Assembly: GCF_002259415.1 (NCBI RefSeq)
Contig: NZ_NPFY01000019.1
Location: 62,001-126,000 of the forward strand
Length of the DNA: 64,000 nt
Reading direction: 5' to 3'
Source of the DNA: Rhodococcus sp. 14-2470-1b
GTDB taxonomy: Bacteria > Actinomycetota > Actinomycetes > Mycobacteriales > Mycobacteriaceae
Shown in pieces: positions 1 through 8,749 of this stretch (positions are counted from its first letter, which is position 1; each line of letters begins with the position of its first letter). Under the pieces are notes generated by a model. That model saw only the letters and a program-made list of their open reading frames with translations, ran no database searches and was not told the DNA's origin. The translations under genes were made by a program, and so were the position numbers.

Positions 1-777
1 GAGGTGGTGCTCGGAATAGACGACGTCGCAGTCCACTACGGCGGCATCAAGGCTGTCGACGGTATTTCCTTCGACATCACCCGAGGAAAGATATTCGGCA
101 TCCTCGGACCGAACGGATCCGGCAAGAGCACCCTGTTGGCGGCGATCACTCGATTGACGCCCCTGACACGCGGTGCCTTGACGTTCGAAGGCGAACCGTT
201 TGCGAAGGTGTCTTCGCAGAAGGTCGCCAAGCTCGGCATTGCCCGCACATTTCAGACGGTACGACTACTGCCGGACCTGACCGTTCGCGAGAACGTCGCT
301 CTGGGGGCGGACCTCGGCTCCGAGGAAGGTGGCCTTCGCGAGTTGTTGCTCGGGCGCAAGGCCTTGCTGAAGCGCTCGAAAGATGCGGTCGCGGAGGCGC
401 TGGAGCGGACTGGGCTCTCGGGCTTGGAGGACATCAGGCCAGGGGAGCTGTCCTATGGGTTGCAGCGCCGGGTGGAGATCGCCCGCGCAATTGCCATGTC
501 GCCCACACTTCTTCTGCTCGATGAGCCGACAGCGGGCATGAACAAGACCGAACGCGAGGATGTATCGGAGCTGTTGAAGAAGTTGCGCGAAGAAGGCCTG
601 ACGCAACTTCTCGTCGAACACGACGTGCAGATGATGGTCGATACCTGCGACACGCTGATCGCAATGAATTTCGGCGTACTGATCGCGCAAGGGAAGCCGC
701 AGGACGTCGTGCGCGAACCAAGTGTTCAGGAAGCCTATCTCGGGAAGCGAGGAGCGCAGGATGCTCGAAGTCAGTGA
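1..777 (+). CDS. Branched-chain amino-acid-type ABC transporter ATPase (LivG-like), 5' end at window edge
   Basis: This is the ATP-hydrolysing subunit of a LivFGHM/HAAT-type importer, a cytoplasmic protein that powers uptake of amino acids or, in catabolic islands, of organic acids. Walker A (GPNGSGKST, about residues 35-43), the ABC signature LSYGLQ and Walker B (LLLLDEPTAG) are all present, and the length fits LivG (about 255 aa). A GTG at position 4 could be the start, but the frame is open to the window edge, so the true start may lie outside. It overlaps the LivF-like gene by 17 bp. The LivH/LivM permeases are not in the window and are probably just upstream. A matching binding protein occurs far away at 40907. 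Confidence 0.88.
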   Translation, partial: EVVLGIDDVAVHYGGIKAVDGISFDITRGKIFGILGPNGSGKSTLLAAITRLTPLTRGALTFEGEPFAKVSSQKVAKLGIARTFQTVRLLPDLTVRENVALGADLGSEEGGLRELLLGRKALLKRSKDAVAEALERTGLSGLEDIRPGELSYGLQRRVEIARAIAMSPTLLLLDEPTAGMNKTEREDVSELLKKLREEGLTQLLVEHDVQMMVDTCDTLIAMNFGVLIAQGKPQDVVREPSVQEAYLGKRGAQDARSQ

Positions 778-1477
778 CCTCCACGTCCAGTACGGCAAGG
801 TCAGCGCGGTCACGAACATCGGCCTGACGGTCGAACCCGGCCGAATTACGCTGGTTCTCGGGGCGAACGGAGCAGGTAAGAGTACGACGCTGCGAACCAT
901 CGCCGGCTTGGTGGAACCGACGTCGGGCACCATCGTTCTCGATGATGTTTCCCTCGTCGGAGTCAAGGCCCACAAAGTGGTGCGACGCGGAATCTCACTC
1001 GTACCGGAGGGTCGTCAAGTCTTCGCGTCGTTGTCCGTGGCGGAGAACCTGCGTATCGGTGGATACACCTCGACCAGGGAGAAGCGCGAGAAGAACACCG
1101 AACTCGCGTATGAACTGTTTCCGATTCTTCGTGAGCGAAAGGACGGGCCTGCAGGACTGTTGAGCGGTGGTGAGCAGCAGATGCTTGCCTTCGGACGTGG
1201 ACTGATGTCCGATCCGAAGTACATCATGATGGACGAGCCGTCGATGGGTCTTGCGCCCGCCGTGGTCGACACCGTCATGGCAAGTGTCCGCGAGATCGCC
1301 GACCGCGGGCTCGGTGTGCTGATGGTCGAGCAGAACGCCGAAGCGGGGCTCAGGGTTGCCGACGATGTCGTCGTGGTCAATCGTGGCGACTCCGTGTACT
1401 CCGGTGGTGCCGAGGAAGCCCGCTCGCACTCCTCGGTGGTGCTGGCGTTCCTGGGTGAAGCGGCTTTGGGCGCATGA
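761..1477 (+). CDS. Branched-chain amino-acid-type ABC transporter ATPase (LivF-like)
   Basis: Second ATPase subunit of the same HAAT-type importer. It carries Walker A GANGAGKST, signature LLSGGEQQ and Walker B MMDEPSMGLAP, all typical of LivF. I chose the ATG at 761, preceded by a GGAG ribosome site, rather than an in-frame start 39 bp upstream, because LivF proteins begin with a short stretch before the first beta strand (MLEVSDLHVQYG). It overlaps the upstream ATPase by 17 bp and the downstream SDR by 4 bp (ATGA), so the three are translationally coupled. Substrate is unknown; context suggests an acid consumed by this island rather than leucine. Confidence 0.88.
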   Translation: MLEVSDLHVQYGKVSAVTNIGLTVEPGRITLVLGANGAGKSTTLRTIAGLVEPTSGTIVLDDVSLVGVKAHKVVRRGISLVPEGRQVFASLSVAENLRIGGYTSTREKREKNTELAYELFPILRERKDGPAGLLSGGEQQMLAFGRGLMSDPKYIMMDEPSMGLAPAVVDTVMASVREIADRGLGVLMVEQNAEAGLRVADDVVVVNRGDSVYSGGAEEARSHSSVVLAFLGEAALGA

Positions 1478-2304
1478 GCAGGTTCAGCGGCAAAGTAGTC
1501 CTCATCACCGGTGCTGCCCGCGGACAAGGTCGTAACCACGCACTGCGTTTCGCCGCCGAAGGCGCCGACATCATCGCAGTGGACGCATGCGAGGACGTCG
1601 ACACCGTCGGATACGACCTTGCGACGGAGGACGACCTGGCGGAGACGGTGCGGGCGGTCGAGAAGCTCGACCGTCGGATCGTGGCGTCGAAGACGAATGT
1701 CCGCGACCTCGAGGCGCTACGTGCAGCCGTCGATTCCGCAGTAGGCGAACTCGGCCGACTCGACGTAGTGGTAGCCAATGCGGGAATTGCGGGTAGCGGT
1801 GTGACGCACGAGTTGTCCGCCGAGAATTGGCACAACATGATCGACACCAACCTGACCGGCGTGTGGAACACGACGACGGTCGCCACTCCGCACATCCTGA
1901 AAGGCGGCGAGGGCGGTTCGATGGTGCTCATCAGCTCCGTCGCGGGAACGAAAGGTCTGCCGTACAACGCCCATTACACCGCAGCCAAGCACGGTGTCCT
2001 CGGGTTGATGAAGAGCCTCGCGAACGAGCTCGGCCCGCAGAACATCCGTGTCAACACGGTGAACCCGACCAACGTCGAGACTCGGATGCTGTTGAACGAC
2101 GCGATCTACAGGCTGTTCCTTCCCGACGAGGAAGCACCCACTCGGGAACAGGTGGTTCCGCTCCTGCACGACATGCACGTACTCGACATTCCGTGTGTCG
2201 AGCCGGACGATGTCAGCAACGCGGTGCTCTTCCTGGCGGGCGACGAATCACGCTACGTAACCGGTATTTCCATCCCCGTCGATGCGGGAGTCCTCATCAA
2301 ATAG
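1474..2304 (+). CDS. Mycofactocin-coupled SDR family oxidoreductase (carveol dehydrogenase-like)
   Basis: A 276-aa classical SDR with the cofactor motif TGAARGQG, NAG (VVANAGIAG) and catalytic YTAAK. After the second beta strand it has the extra segment (DVDTVGYDLATEDDLAE, about residues 42-58) that marks the mycofactocin-associated SDRs, in which NAD(H) stays bound and electrons leave through mycofactocin. The best-known relatives are annotated as carveol dehydrogenase from limonene-degrading Rhodococcus. Likely role is oxidation of a secondary, possibly cyclic, alcohol to a ketone. It is coupled by ATGA overlap to the ABC ATPase upstream. A close paralogue lies at 34515. Family call is firm; substrate is inference. 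Confidence 0.88.
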   Translation: MSRFSGKVVLITGAARGQGRNHALRFAAEGADIIAVDACEDVDTVGYDLATEDDLAETVRAVEKLDRRIVASKTNVRDLEALRAAVDSAVGELGRLDVVVANAGIAGSGVTHELSAENWHNMIDTNLTGVWNTTTVATPHILKGGEGGSMVLISSVAGTKGLPYNAHYTAAKHGVLGLMKSLANELGPQNIRVNTVNPTNVETRMLLNDAIYRLFLPDEEAPTREQVVPLLHDMHVLDIPCVEPDDVSNAVLFLAGDESRYVTGISIPVDAGVLIK

Positions 2305-2312
2305 TGGCAGAG

Positions 2313-2477
2313 TCAGGGTTGTGCGCCCAGTTCCCAAGTGAACTCGTCGACCAGCGCGTCGATTCGTTCGCAGAACTGGATAAGCAACGGGGATTCTGGA
2401 AGTTCGGCCACCAACTGCGTTACGGCGTCGAGATGAGCCCGGGCACGGCCCAATTCTTGCTCGATCGAGTCGGTCAT
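2313..2477 (-). CDS. Small acidic protein of 54 residues, function unknown
   Basis: A 55-codon reading frame starts with the ATG at 2477, which overlaps the TGA of the upstream ligase gene as ATGA, the same coupling used throughout this operon. It ends 8 bp before the convergent SDR stop. The product (begins MTDSIEQELGRARAHLDAV, ends TWELGAQP) is rich in Glu, Asp, Leu and Ala and looks like two amphipathic helices joined by a PESP turn; no signal peptide or metal motif is visible. I do not recognise the family. As last gene after a hydratase pair and a PaaK-like ligase, it could be a small accessory subunit, but that is inference. Confidence 0.6.
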   Translation of the reverse strand: MTDSIEQELGRARAHLDAVTQLVAELPESPLLIQFCERIDALVDEFTWELGAQP

Positions 2478-3769
2478 CGCACTGCCCTTCGGTCGGTCCA
2501 GCGTCGGGACTTAAAGTGCTGTTCGTCCAGTGTCCCGGTGGGTAGCACAGAGATCGACATCGAGATTCCGACAGTGCGCTTGATCGTCTCCGCGATATCC
2601 GCCATCAGGTTCGGGTCGACGTCGGCAGCCGCGTCGATCTCCAGCTGCAAGTCGACGGACTCGCTGCCGTTATCGGCAGTGTGAACAATCGCTCTGTAGT
2701 CGAGTACGGGCCCACGGAGCACCGCCGCATCCACAGCGCTCGGCCAGATATTCATACCCTTGATCTTGATCATGTCGTCGATGCGACCGATCGATCCTGC
2801 CTCGAACTCCGGAAAGAAGCCGTCGCGCAGCAACCGGATGCTGTCGCCCATCCCGAATCGTATGCTCGGCAACCCACGGGTCCGAAGGGTCGTGACCACG
2901 ATCTCGCCGCGCTCACCAGGAGCTACGGAGACCCCGTCTGGATCGAGGACCTCGATGAGACAACGGTGTCCGATGCCGTGGAGGACGCCGCGTCCGTGTT
3001 CCTCGATCGCACCGGTTCTGGTCGCCATCACCACTCCGAGGGTCTGAGTTGCACCCCACCCTTCGTGGACTGTGGCGCTCCAGAACTCCTGCATCGACTC
3101 CGCCCACTCGATCCCGTAAGGCTCACCGGAGAGAAAGATTGCTCGTAGCGCAGAACCAGAGCGCTTCGGCTCGATCCCGAGACGCTTGGCCTCGGCTGTC
3201 ATGCGGTGTAGGTAGGAGGGCGTGATGGACATGCCGGCGCAGCCGAAACGTTGCAGCATGTCGATGCGCTCGGCCGTCGATCCGGTGAATGCGTTGACCG
3301 GAACGAGACCGGCAGCGAGAGCGGATGCCTGGAAGTACGGCCCGGCCATGGTCTGCGAGTACGGAATGGTGAGCATGATCTTCTCGCCTGCGGCAAGCCC
3401 GGCCCAGAAGTACTGATAGGCACCGCCGGTACCCAACGCGGCGAGGTCGTGTGCCGTTCGAGGATGTACCTCCCTGCCCACCCCGCTGGTCCCGCTCGTC
3501 AGGTGTAATTGGCGAACGTCGTCCCGCACAGTGCCAGGATGCAGTTCCTGGTAGCGGAGATAGTCGGCCTTGCGGGCAACCGGGATGTGCCGGGCGAAGG
3601 ACCGCTGGTCGACTACGGAATCGACATCGACGGCGTGGTCTCCATAGAACCATCGGTGGAAGGGGGACTCTTCTCGGGCGAGCCGGAGCGCACGGACCAG
3701 TGCAGTGTCGCGGAAGCGGGTCGCCGCGATGCCGGTCATCGATTCGGTCAGCGCATTCGCGGTAGTCAT
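2474..3769 (-). CDS. Phenylacetate-CoA ligase family adenylate-forming enzyme (PaaK-like)
   Basis: A 431-aa ANL-superfamily enzyme that should adenylate a carboxylic acid and transfer it to CoA. The phosphate-binding loop reads LTSGTSGVGREVHP, the aromatic substrate region contains HEGWGAT, and the C-terminal hinge reads RIDDMIKIKGMNIWPSAV, as in PaaK. Length matches PaaK (430-440 aa). The frame is open upstream, but the ATG at 3769 overlaps the TGA of the preceding MaoC gene (ATGA), and the upstream extension is arginine-rich out-of-frame sequence, so this start is secure. It lies at the end of the TRAP-transporter operon, suggesting it activates the imported acid. Exact substrate unknown. 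Confidence 0.88.
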   Translation of the reverse strand: MTTANALTESMTGIAATRFRDTALVRALRLAREESPFHRWFYGDHAVDVDSVVDQRSFARHIPVARKADYLRYQELHPGTVRDDVRQLHLTSGTSGVGREVHPRTAHDLAALGTGGAYQYFWAGLAAGEKIMLTIPYSQTMAGPYFQASALAAGLVPVNAFTGSTAERIDMLQRFGCAGMSITPSYLHRMTAEAKRLGIEPKRSGSALRAIFLSGEPYGIEWAESMQEFWSATVHEGWGATQTLGVVMATRTGAIEEHGRGVLHGIGHRCLIEVLDPDGVSVAPGERGEIVVTTLRTRGLPSIRFGMGDSIRLLRDGFFPEFEAGSIGRIDDMIKIKGMNIWPSAVDAAVLRGPVLDYRAIVHTADNGSESVDLQLEIDAAADVDPNLMADIAETIKRTVGISMSISVLPTGTLDEQHFKSRRWTDRRAVR

Positions 3770-4155
3770 CTCATACCATCCCGGACCATGATTGCCGTTG
3801 CAGTGGCAGCTTGGCGCTCGTTGTCCTGCAGCAGAATCAGGTCGACGGTTACCGATGTTTCGGACTCGTCGGCGATGACGCCGCGTACGACGGCATCCTG
3901 GCCGGTCAGCACGAAATCGTGCAAGGTGACGGCCCGTAACGATTCGAGCGAGGCGCGCGTACCAGCCCACTCGCCGACGCACCGTTCGAACATCGCGAGC
4001 ACGAACATGACGTCTGCGTAGGCGCCAGGCGCACCGCCGGCTCGTGCAGCCTCGTGGTCGATGTGTGCCGGAGCGAAATCTCGACTGGCAGCGGCAGACA
4101 TCACGAGCCGTTGGAACGTCAGAGGCAGCCGGATCTCCGGTAGAGGTGCGTTCAT
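3766..4155 (-). CDS. MaoC-like hot-dog dehydratase subunit (catalytic half)
   Basis: A 129-aa single hot-dog protein. The segment RDFAPAHIDHEAA matches the hydratase 2 motif Asp-x4-His, giving the catalytic Asp/His pair of R-specific enoyl-CoA hydratases. The start at 4155 overlaps the stop of the FAS1-like partner (ATGA) and its own stop overlaps the ligase start. Single hot-dog MaoC proteins of actinobacteria commonly work as heterodimers in which one chain carries the catalytic residues, and the gene next door (4152-4616) is the expected partner. Probable job: hydration of an enoyl-CoA with a bulky acyl group. It resembles the product of 25249-25683. Confidence 0.82.
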   Translation of the reverse strand: MNAPLPEIRLPLTFQRLVMSAAASRDFAPAHIDHEAARAGGAPGAYADVMFVLAMFERCVGEWAGTRASLESLRAVTLHDFVLTGQDAVVRGVIADESETSVTVDLILLQDNERQAATATAIMVRDGMR

Positions 4156-4616
4156 CGTCGGGACTCGAACGGGAAGTACCGATAGACGCTGCACCGCTCG
4201 CGTGCGACGACAGTGCCATCCTGGCGTAGGAAGGTCAGCTCGAAATCCACGAAGTTGCCGTCGCCCACGCTTGTTCGTTTCGGCGTCACGCCAGTGACCC
4301 GGTATTCGGTAGTGATCACGTCTCCGGGTCGTAGTGGGTGAAAGTAATCGAATTCCATCCTGTTGGTGACGGATTCGGCAGCGGGCACGCCGCACGCATC
4401 CCACGGCAACGGAGGGAGGGCGCCGTCGCTCAATGACGGGTCTCCTGGCGTCCAGTACGCAGGCATGGAGAACGAGGACAGCATTGCCCATGGAGCGATG
4501 GGGTCGACTGGGTCGACGAAGCGTGGGTCGGCCATCTCGTGCGCCTCGACGAACCGTCGGATCGCCTCGCGAGTCACCGGCTCCGCGCCGACGGTGACGG
4601 CAACGGGATCGTTCAT
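4152..4616 (-). CDS. MaoC N-terminal / FAS1-like dehydratase domain protein (partner subunit)
   Basis: A 154-aa hot-dog protein of the MaoC_dehydrat_N type, with the hot-dog helix region ending PWAMLSSFSMPAYW and the strand region EFDYFHPLRPGDVITTEYRV; no Asp-x4-His motif is visible. In related pairs this chain supplies the substrate-binding half of a heterodimeric enoyl-CoA hydratase. Start at 4616 overlaps the stop of the TRAP binding-protein gene (ATGA), and it overlaps the catalytic MaoC gene downstream by 4 bp, so both chains should be made together. Equivalent pairs occur at 24653/25249 and 33662/34099 in this window. Confidence 0.8.
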   Translation of the reverse strand: MNDPVAVTVGAEPVTREAIRRFVEAHEMADPRFVDPVDPIAPWAMLSSFSMPAYWTPGDPSLSDGALPPLPWDACGVPAAESVTNRMEFDYFHPLRPGDVITTEYRVTGVTPKRTSVGDGNFVDFELTFLRQDGTVVARERCSVYRYFPFESRR

Positions 4617-5893
4617 GCTTCCGTGTCCGGCGAGGCCGGGCGGTGGTCGAGTAGAACCTCGTCGAACACGGCGTCGACGTAGGGCCCGAGATCGATGGCG
4701 TCGGTGTCGTAGAAGTCGGCGAACTCCGGGTAGGTCATCGTCTCGTCGTAACCGAGATCTCGGACGAGGGTGCTCCACCGCGAGGCGGTTGCGGCCCATT
4801 CGGTCATCGAGGTGGCCGCGTCGTCCAGCGCTGGGGACTGCTTCAGTAGTTCGAGTTGCTGGTCGTTGACGCTCTGTAGTCGCTCTCGTGCATCCGGTGC
4901 GAATTCGGTAATTGTCCCGCCTGCGTCCTGGATGTCGTGCACTCCTTGCACCATTGCATCCCACGACGTGCGGATATTGGTTTCGAGGAAGACGTCGAGT
5001 CGATCGAACAGCAACTGCTGAACGAGAAGCGGCATGCTGTTCCAACGGTTCTCATTGAGCGCTACCGACCCGAAGGTCAAAGCGAAGCCAGCGGCCGGAT
5101 CGATGACTACCTCCGGTGTCAGACCGAGGTACCCGCCCAGCACTGCGTTCTGCACCGAGGTCGCGGTGCAGTCGACCACGCCGCGTTGCAGGCTCTCGTA
5201 CAGCTCCGAATACGACGCACTCACGGGTATGGCGCCCAACCCGCTGATCTGTGCGCCTTGAGTCCGGCCTGCAGCAGAGATCTGACGTCCCCGTAGTTGG
5301 TCGAGGGTCTGCGCCTCCTCGGTGCACAGTAGCGCCATGCCGCCCCCGTTGTACGACGGCATCAACAGGTGCATGTCGTTGTCCGCGAATTCCTGCGCGA
5401 CTTCTTCTGTTGCGTAGGCGGACTCGAGCAACCACGCGTGCGACTGGAGAATGCCTGCGATAGGAGACATATCGCCGAGGAAGGACGCGTTGACCAACGT
5501 GTTGACCGCCGGGTACTCGGCCGGTTGGTTCGCGACGGCGAAGCCGTCGATGTCCGTTCGGCCGTCACCCAATGCGTCGTCGATCTCACTGGCTCCCGCG
5601 ATGGCGTTGGCGTAGAAGATATCGAAGGTCACCTTCCCGCCCGACCACTCGGTGACTGCGTCGTAGTAGATCTCCATCTTGTCGCTGACGAACGAGCCCT
5701 GAGGTCCGGGTGTTTGTGCGTACAGGTGAACGGGTTCGATGTCGCCGAAGGCAGCCTGGTACTGATCCAGGGTGGCGCCGTACTCGATGCCGGGGCCACC
5801 ACTGTTCGATTCGGTCGTTGTGGTGCAAGAGGTCACCACGACCACGGTGGCGGCAATGGCCATGCAGGACAGTGCTTTGGGTAAACCGAACAC
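4613..5893 (-). CDS. TRAP transporter substrate-binding lipoprotein (DctP family)
   Basis: Extracytoplasmic solute receptor of a TRAP carrier. The N-terminus is a lipoprotein signal peptide with hydrophobic core AIAATVVVV and lipobox VTSC, so the mature protein would be anchored by the cysteine at about residue 23. The body (about 400 aa) shows the DctP layout, with the Arg-containing ligand region GRQISAAGRT and helix motifs typical of C4-dicarboxylate or aromatic-acid receptors. I chose GTG at 5893, six bases after AGAGG, over a TTG two codons earlier. It follows DctM closely and overlaps the dehydratase gene by 4 bp. Neighbours suggest an organic acid ligand. Confidence 0.87.
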   Translation of the reverse strand: MFGLPKALSCMAIAATVVVVTSCTTTTESNSGGPGIEYGATLDQYQAAFGDIEPVHLYAQTPGPQGSFVSDKMEIYYDAVTEWSGGKVTFDIFYANAIAGASEIDDALGDGRTDIDGFAVANQPAEYPAVNTLVNASFLGDMSPIAGILQSHAWLLESAYATEEVAQEFADNDMHLLMPSYNGGGMALLCTEEAQTLDQLRGRQISAAGRTQGAQISGLGAIPVSASYSELYESLQRGVVDCTATSVQNAVLGGYLGLTPEVVIDPAAGFALTFGSVALNENRWNSMPLLVQQLLFDRLDVFLETNIRTSWDAMVQGVHDIQDAGGTITEFAPDARERLQSVNDQQLELLKQSPALDDAATSMTEWAATASRWSTLVRDLGYDETMTYPEFADFYDTDAIDLGPYVDAVFDEVLLDHRPASPDTEA

Positions 5894-5902
5894 GTTCAAC
5901 CT

Positions 5903-7384
5903 CTATCCACCCATCTGGCTCGGAAGAAATGTTGCGACTTGCGGGAACGCGATCAGCAGGACGACGAAGACGAGCGCGATCGGCATCACCCATGCAACGC
6001 TGGCGAAGACGTCGCGCAGACTGATCTTGTTGCCGAGGTTCACTTCTGGGTCCTGCGCTACGCCGTGAATGATGTAGGACAGGATGCCGACGGGCGGAGT
6101 GATGACGGCGAGCTCGCCCATGAAGACGACGAAGACACCGAACCACAGCAGCGAAATGTCGAGGTAGGCGAGCGTAGGGATGAGCAGGGGCACCGTCAGG
6201 AGCATCATCGCGAGGGCGTCGAGGAACATCCCCATCACGAGGTAGACCACAGTCATCAACGCGAGGAACTGCCACGCCGTCAAACCGAGGTTGGTTGTCC
6301 AGTCGGTGAACCCGGTCGTCAGTCCGGTCAATGGAAGCATTCTGGACAATGCCGTTGCGCCGAGAAGCATCAGGAAGATCGATCCGGTGCTTGCTACGGC
6401 ACTCACTGCCGCCTCGCTGACTGCGGCGAATGGGCGGTCGCGGCGACGTGCGAACAGTGCGACGAACAGCGCAACCATCGCAGCAGCGGCGCCGGCCTCG
6501 GTAGCGGTGAAGACGCCGGAGAACATGCCGACCACGACCACCAGCACGAGGACCGGGACCGGCCACACCGAAACCAGTGCACGCCACTTGGCACCCGTGG
6601 ATTCCGGGGCGACGTCCACCTTCTCAGGTGTCCTCGGTTTGACAATCGATGCAGCAATCATCAGGGCGACGCTGAACAAGACCGCCACTGCCACACCGGG
6701 TCCGACTCCGGCCAAGAGTTGTTCTCCGACCGGGACTTCAGCGATCCCGGCGAACACTACGAGGGTGATCGAGGGTGGTATGAGCTGGCCGGGCAATCCG
6801 GCTGCCATGACGGATCCGATGGCCAGACGCTTGTCGTAACCCGCTCGGAGCATCTCGGGGATGCCGATACGTGCCAACGCATAGGTAGTCCCGACTGTCG
6901 AACCGCTGACCGAGGCGAGGCCAGCTCCCGCGAGGTTGGTGCCGACTGCCAGCCCGCCGGGCATCCACCCTAGCCAGGTCCGTGCGACGTCGTAGAGCTT
7001 CTCGGTCACTCCGGATCGCCACAGCAGCAGACCCATGAACACGAACATCGGGACGACGCTCAACGTCCATTGCGCAACATTGTGATACGGCAGTTTGCTG
7101 ACGGTGCTTGTGACGACACCGAAGTCGCGCAGAGCCCACATTCCCATGAGCGCGGACACCAAGAGCGCGAAACCGATGTGCATCCGCAGGAAGATCAGGC
7201 TCAGCAGCAGGATGATCGACAGGACACCGATGGTCTCTTTCGATCCGCCGAGGAACATGCCTACGGTGGACCCGACGGCCGCCGCGACGAATACTGCAAG
7301 GGTGACGCTCCCGCTCGGGAGGCGGCCTGCTCGAACTCGACCTGGCATCGGTTTCGAGGGTTCGCGCGTGGCTACGGCGGTCAT
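5903..7384 (-). CDS. TRAP transporter large permease subunit (DctM family)
   Basis: Integral membrane subunit that carries the substrate across the membrane using an ion gradient. The 493-aa protein is hydrophobic, with about 12 to 13 predicted membrane segments and DctM signatures such as GSTVGTTYALARIGIPEM and PPSITLVVFAG. It is somewhat longer than the usual 425 aa because of an N-terminal extension that adds membrane segments. ATG at 7384 overlaps the DctQ stop (ATGA) and DctP follows closely. TRAP carriers are less common in aerobic actinobacteria than ABC or MFS systems, so a full set inside a CoA-catabolic operon suggests a dedicated acid importer. Confidence 0.9.
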   Translation of the reverse strand: MTAVATREPSKPMPGRVRAGRLPSGSVTLAVFVAAAVGSTVGMFLGGSKETIGVLSIILLLSLIFLRMHIGFALLVSALMGMWALRDFGVVTSTVSKLPYHNVAQWTLSVVPMFVFMGLLLWRSGVTEKLYDVARTWLGWMPGGLAVGTNLAGAGLASVSGSTVGTTYALARIGIPEMLRAGYDKRLAIGSVMAAGLPGQLIPPSITLVVFAGIAEVPVGEQLLAGVGPGVAVAVLFSVALMIAASIVKPRTPEKVDVAPESTGAKWRALVSVWPVPVLVLVVVVGMFSGVFTATEAGAAAAMVALFVALFARRRDRPFAAVSEAAVSAVASTGSIFLMLLGATALSRMLPLTGLTTGFTDWTTNLGLTAWQFLALMTVVYLVMGMFLDALAMMLLTVPLLIPTLAYLDISLLWFGVFVVFMGELAVITPPVGILSYIIHGVAQDPEVNLGNKISLRDVFASVAWVMPIALVFVVLLIAFPQVATFLPSQMGG

Positions 7385-7965
7385 CGTGCCTTCTCTGTGT
7401 CAGCAGCTTGGTCGGATTCGGGGGAGACGGCGAAGGTGGATCCGGAATCGTCGATATCTTTGTCGTGCAATTGTTTCCATCCGAGACGTACGTACTGTAC
7501 GGCGAAGAGCGCGAACGTGATCGGGACGAGGTACGTCAATGGCCACGCTGCGATGTCGGTCAGTCCAGCCGTCAGTTCGATGTCGCGATTGTGTTGCGCG
7601 TGATCGAACGAGTAGGCGACGGTAAGGATGCAGACCGCGGCGCACACGATGCTTGCGCTTGCGGCAACGTACCGCTTGGCGGCCGCAGGGAACCGTGTGA
7701 AGAACATATCGGCCCACACGTGTTCGCCACGATGCATCGCGATCACGAAGCCCAGTAGGACGACCAAGGGCATGTACCAGTACTGGACTCGTTCGAGAGT
7801 GCCAGATATGGGATCCCCGAACACAGTGCGAGAGAATGCATTTGCGACGGTATGAACCATCATTGCGAGGAGTCCCACTACCGCAGGTATCTCGACCAGC
7901 GTGAACAGGCGATTGCCTACAGGATTCGTCAAAACAGATGCTCCGCTCGAAAGAGTGTGATGCAA
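7381..7965 (-). CDS. TRAP transporter small permease subunit (DctQ family)
   Basis: A protein of about 190 aa with four predicted membrane helices (for example IPAVVGLLAMMVHTVANAF and YWYMPLVVLLGFVIAMHRG), the normal size and topology of DctQ. The motif MHRGEHVWADMFF after the second helix is typical. The longest frame begins at a TTG at 7965; a second TTG at 7932, preceded by AGCGGA, is an equally plausible start giving 183 aa. It is coupled by ATGA to DctM. A 45-bp AT-rich gap separates it from the upstream SDR, leaving room for an internal promoter, though none is clear. Confidence 0.85.
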   Translation of the reverse strand: MHHTLSSGASVLTNPVGNRLFTLVEIPAVVGLLAMMVHTVANAFSRTVFGDPISGTLERVQYWYMPLVVLLGFVIAMHRGEHVWADMFFTRFPAAAKRYVAASASIVCAAVCILTVAYSFDHAQHNRDIELTAGLTDIAAWPLTYLVPITFALFAVQYVRLGWKQLHDKDIDDSGSTFAVSPESDQAADTEKAR

Positions 7966-8010
7966 GCAACTCTATCTATACGAATGATGCGAAGCAATAG
8001 AATCGGACAT

Positions 8011-8748
8011 TCAGTACTGCCCCGATGCACCACCGTCGACGGAAATAGCCGACCCCGTGAGGAACGGGACGTCGTCTCGTAAAAGGAAAGCTGCTGTGCG
8101 CGCGACCTCTTGGGCACTTGCCATACCGCGACCCCCGACACCGAGGGCCGGGATTGCTTGACCGTCGCGAGCGAGAAGCGCTCTGAACTTGCCGATGATG
8201 GGCGTGTCGGTCGACCCGGGACAGATGCAGTTCACAGCTATTCCGTGGTCACGGACCTCGGCTGCAGCAGTTCTCGTCAGTCCGAGAATCGCGTGTTTCG
8301 CGGCTACGTAATCCGCGCGCTTGGCTGCTCCTTGCAGGCTCGCGATGGATCCTGTGTTGACGATCTGTCCCCTGCCCGCCGTGATCATGTGTGGAAGAAC
8401 ATACTTCAGTCCGTAGAACATGCTGTTCAGGTTGACCGATATCGTGGTCGACCACTCGCCTGGAGTCATGTCCACGATCGCTCGGTTGGCTCCTGCTATC
8501 CCGGCATTGTTGAAGAACTGATCCGGAATGCCGAGTGTGTCGACCGCAGCGGCCACGTATTGCTCGACCTCAGCTGGATTCGACACGTCAGCGCGGTGCG
8601 CGACGACGGTGCCGTCCGACATCCGACTGGTCTCTTCGGCGCCTGCGAGATCGATGTCGACGGCGAGTACCTGCGTACCTGCCTGCGCGAGTTCGAGGCA
8701 GACGGCTCTGCCTATCCCGCTTCCGGCACCGGTGACGATCGCGACCAC
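8011..8748 (-). CDS. SDR family oxidoreductase
   Basis: A 245-aa classical SDR with TGAGSGIG near the N-terminus, NNAG (FNNAGIAG), catalytic YVAAK and a C-terminal SVDGGASGQY. The GTG at 8748 leaves only three residues before the first beta strand, which is short; since the frame stays open upstream, the real start may be a few codons inside the preceding crotonase gene. It should act on a hydroxyacyl-CoA or a cyclic alcohol; nothing in the sequence fixes the substrate. It follows the crotonase and precedes the TRAP genes in an 11-gene minus-strand operon. Confidence 0.85.
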   Translation of the reverse strand: MVAIVTGAGSGIGRAVCLELAQAGTQVLAVDIDLAGAEETSRMSDGTVVAHRADVSNPAEVEQYVAAAVDTLGIPDQFFNNAGIAGANRAIVDMTPGEWSTTISVNLNSMFYGLKYVLPHMITAGRGQIVNTGSIASLQGAAKRADYVAAKHAILGLTRTAAAEVRDHGIAVNCICPGSTDTPIIGKFRALLARDGQAIPALGVGGRGMASAQEVARTAAFLLRDDVPFLTGSAISVDGGASGQY

Positions 8749-8749
8749 C

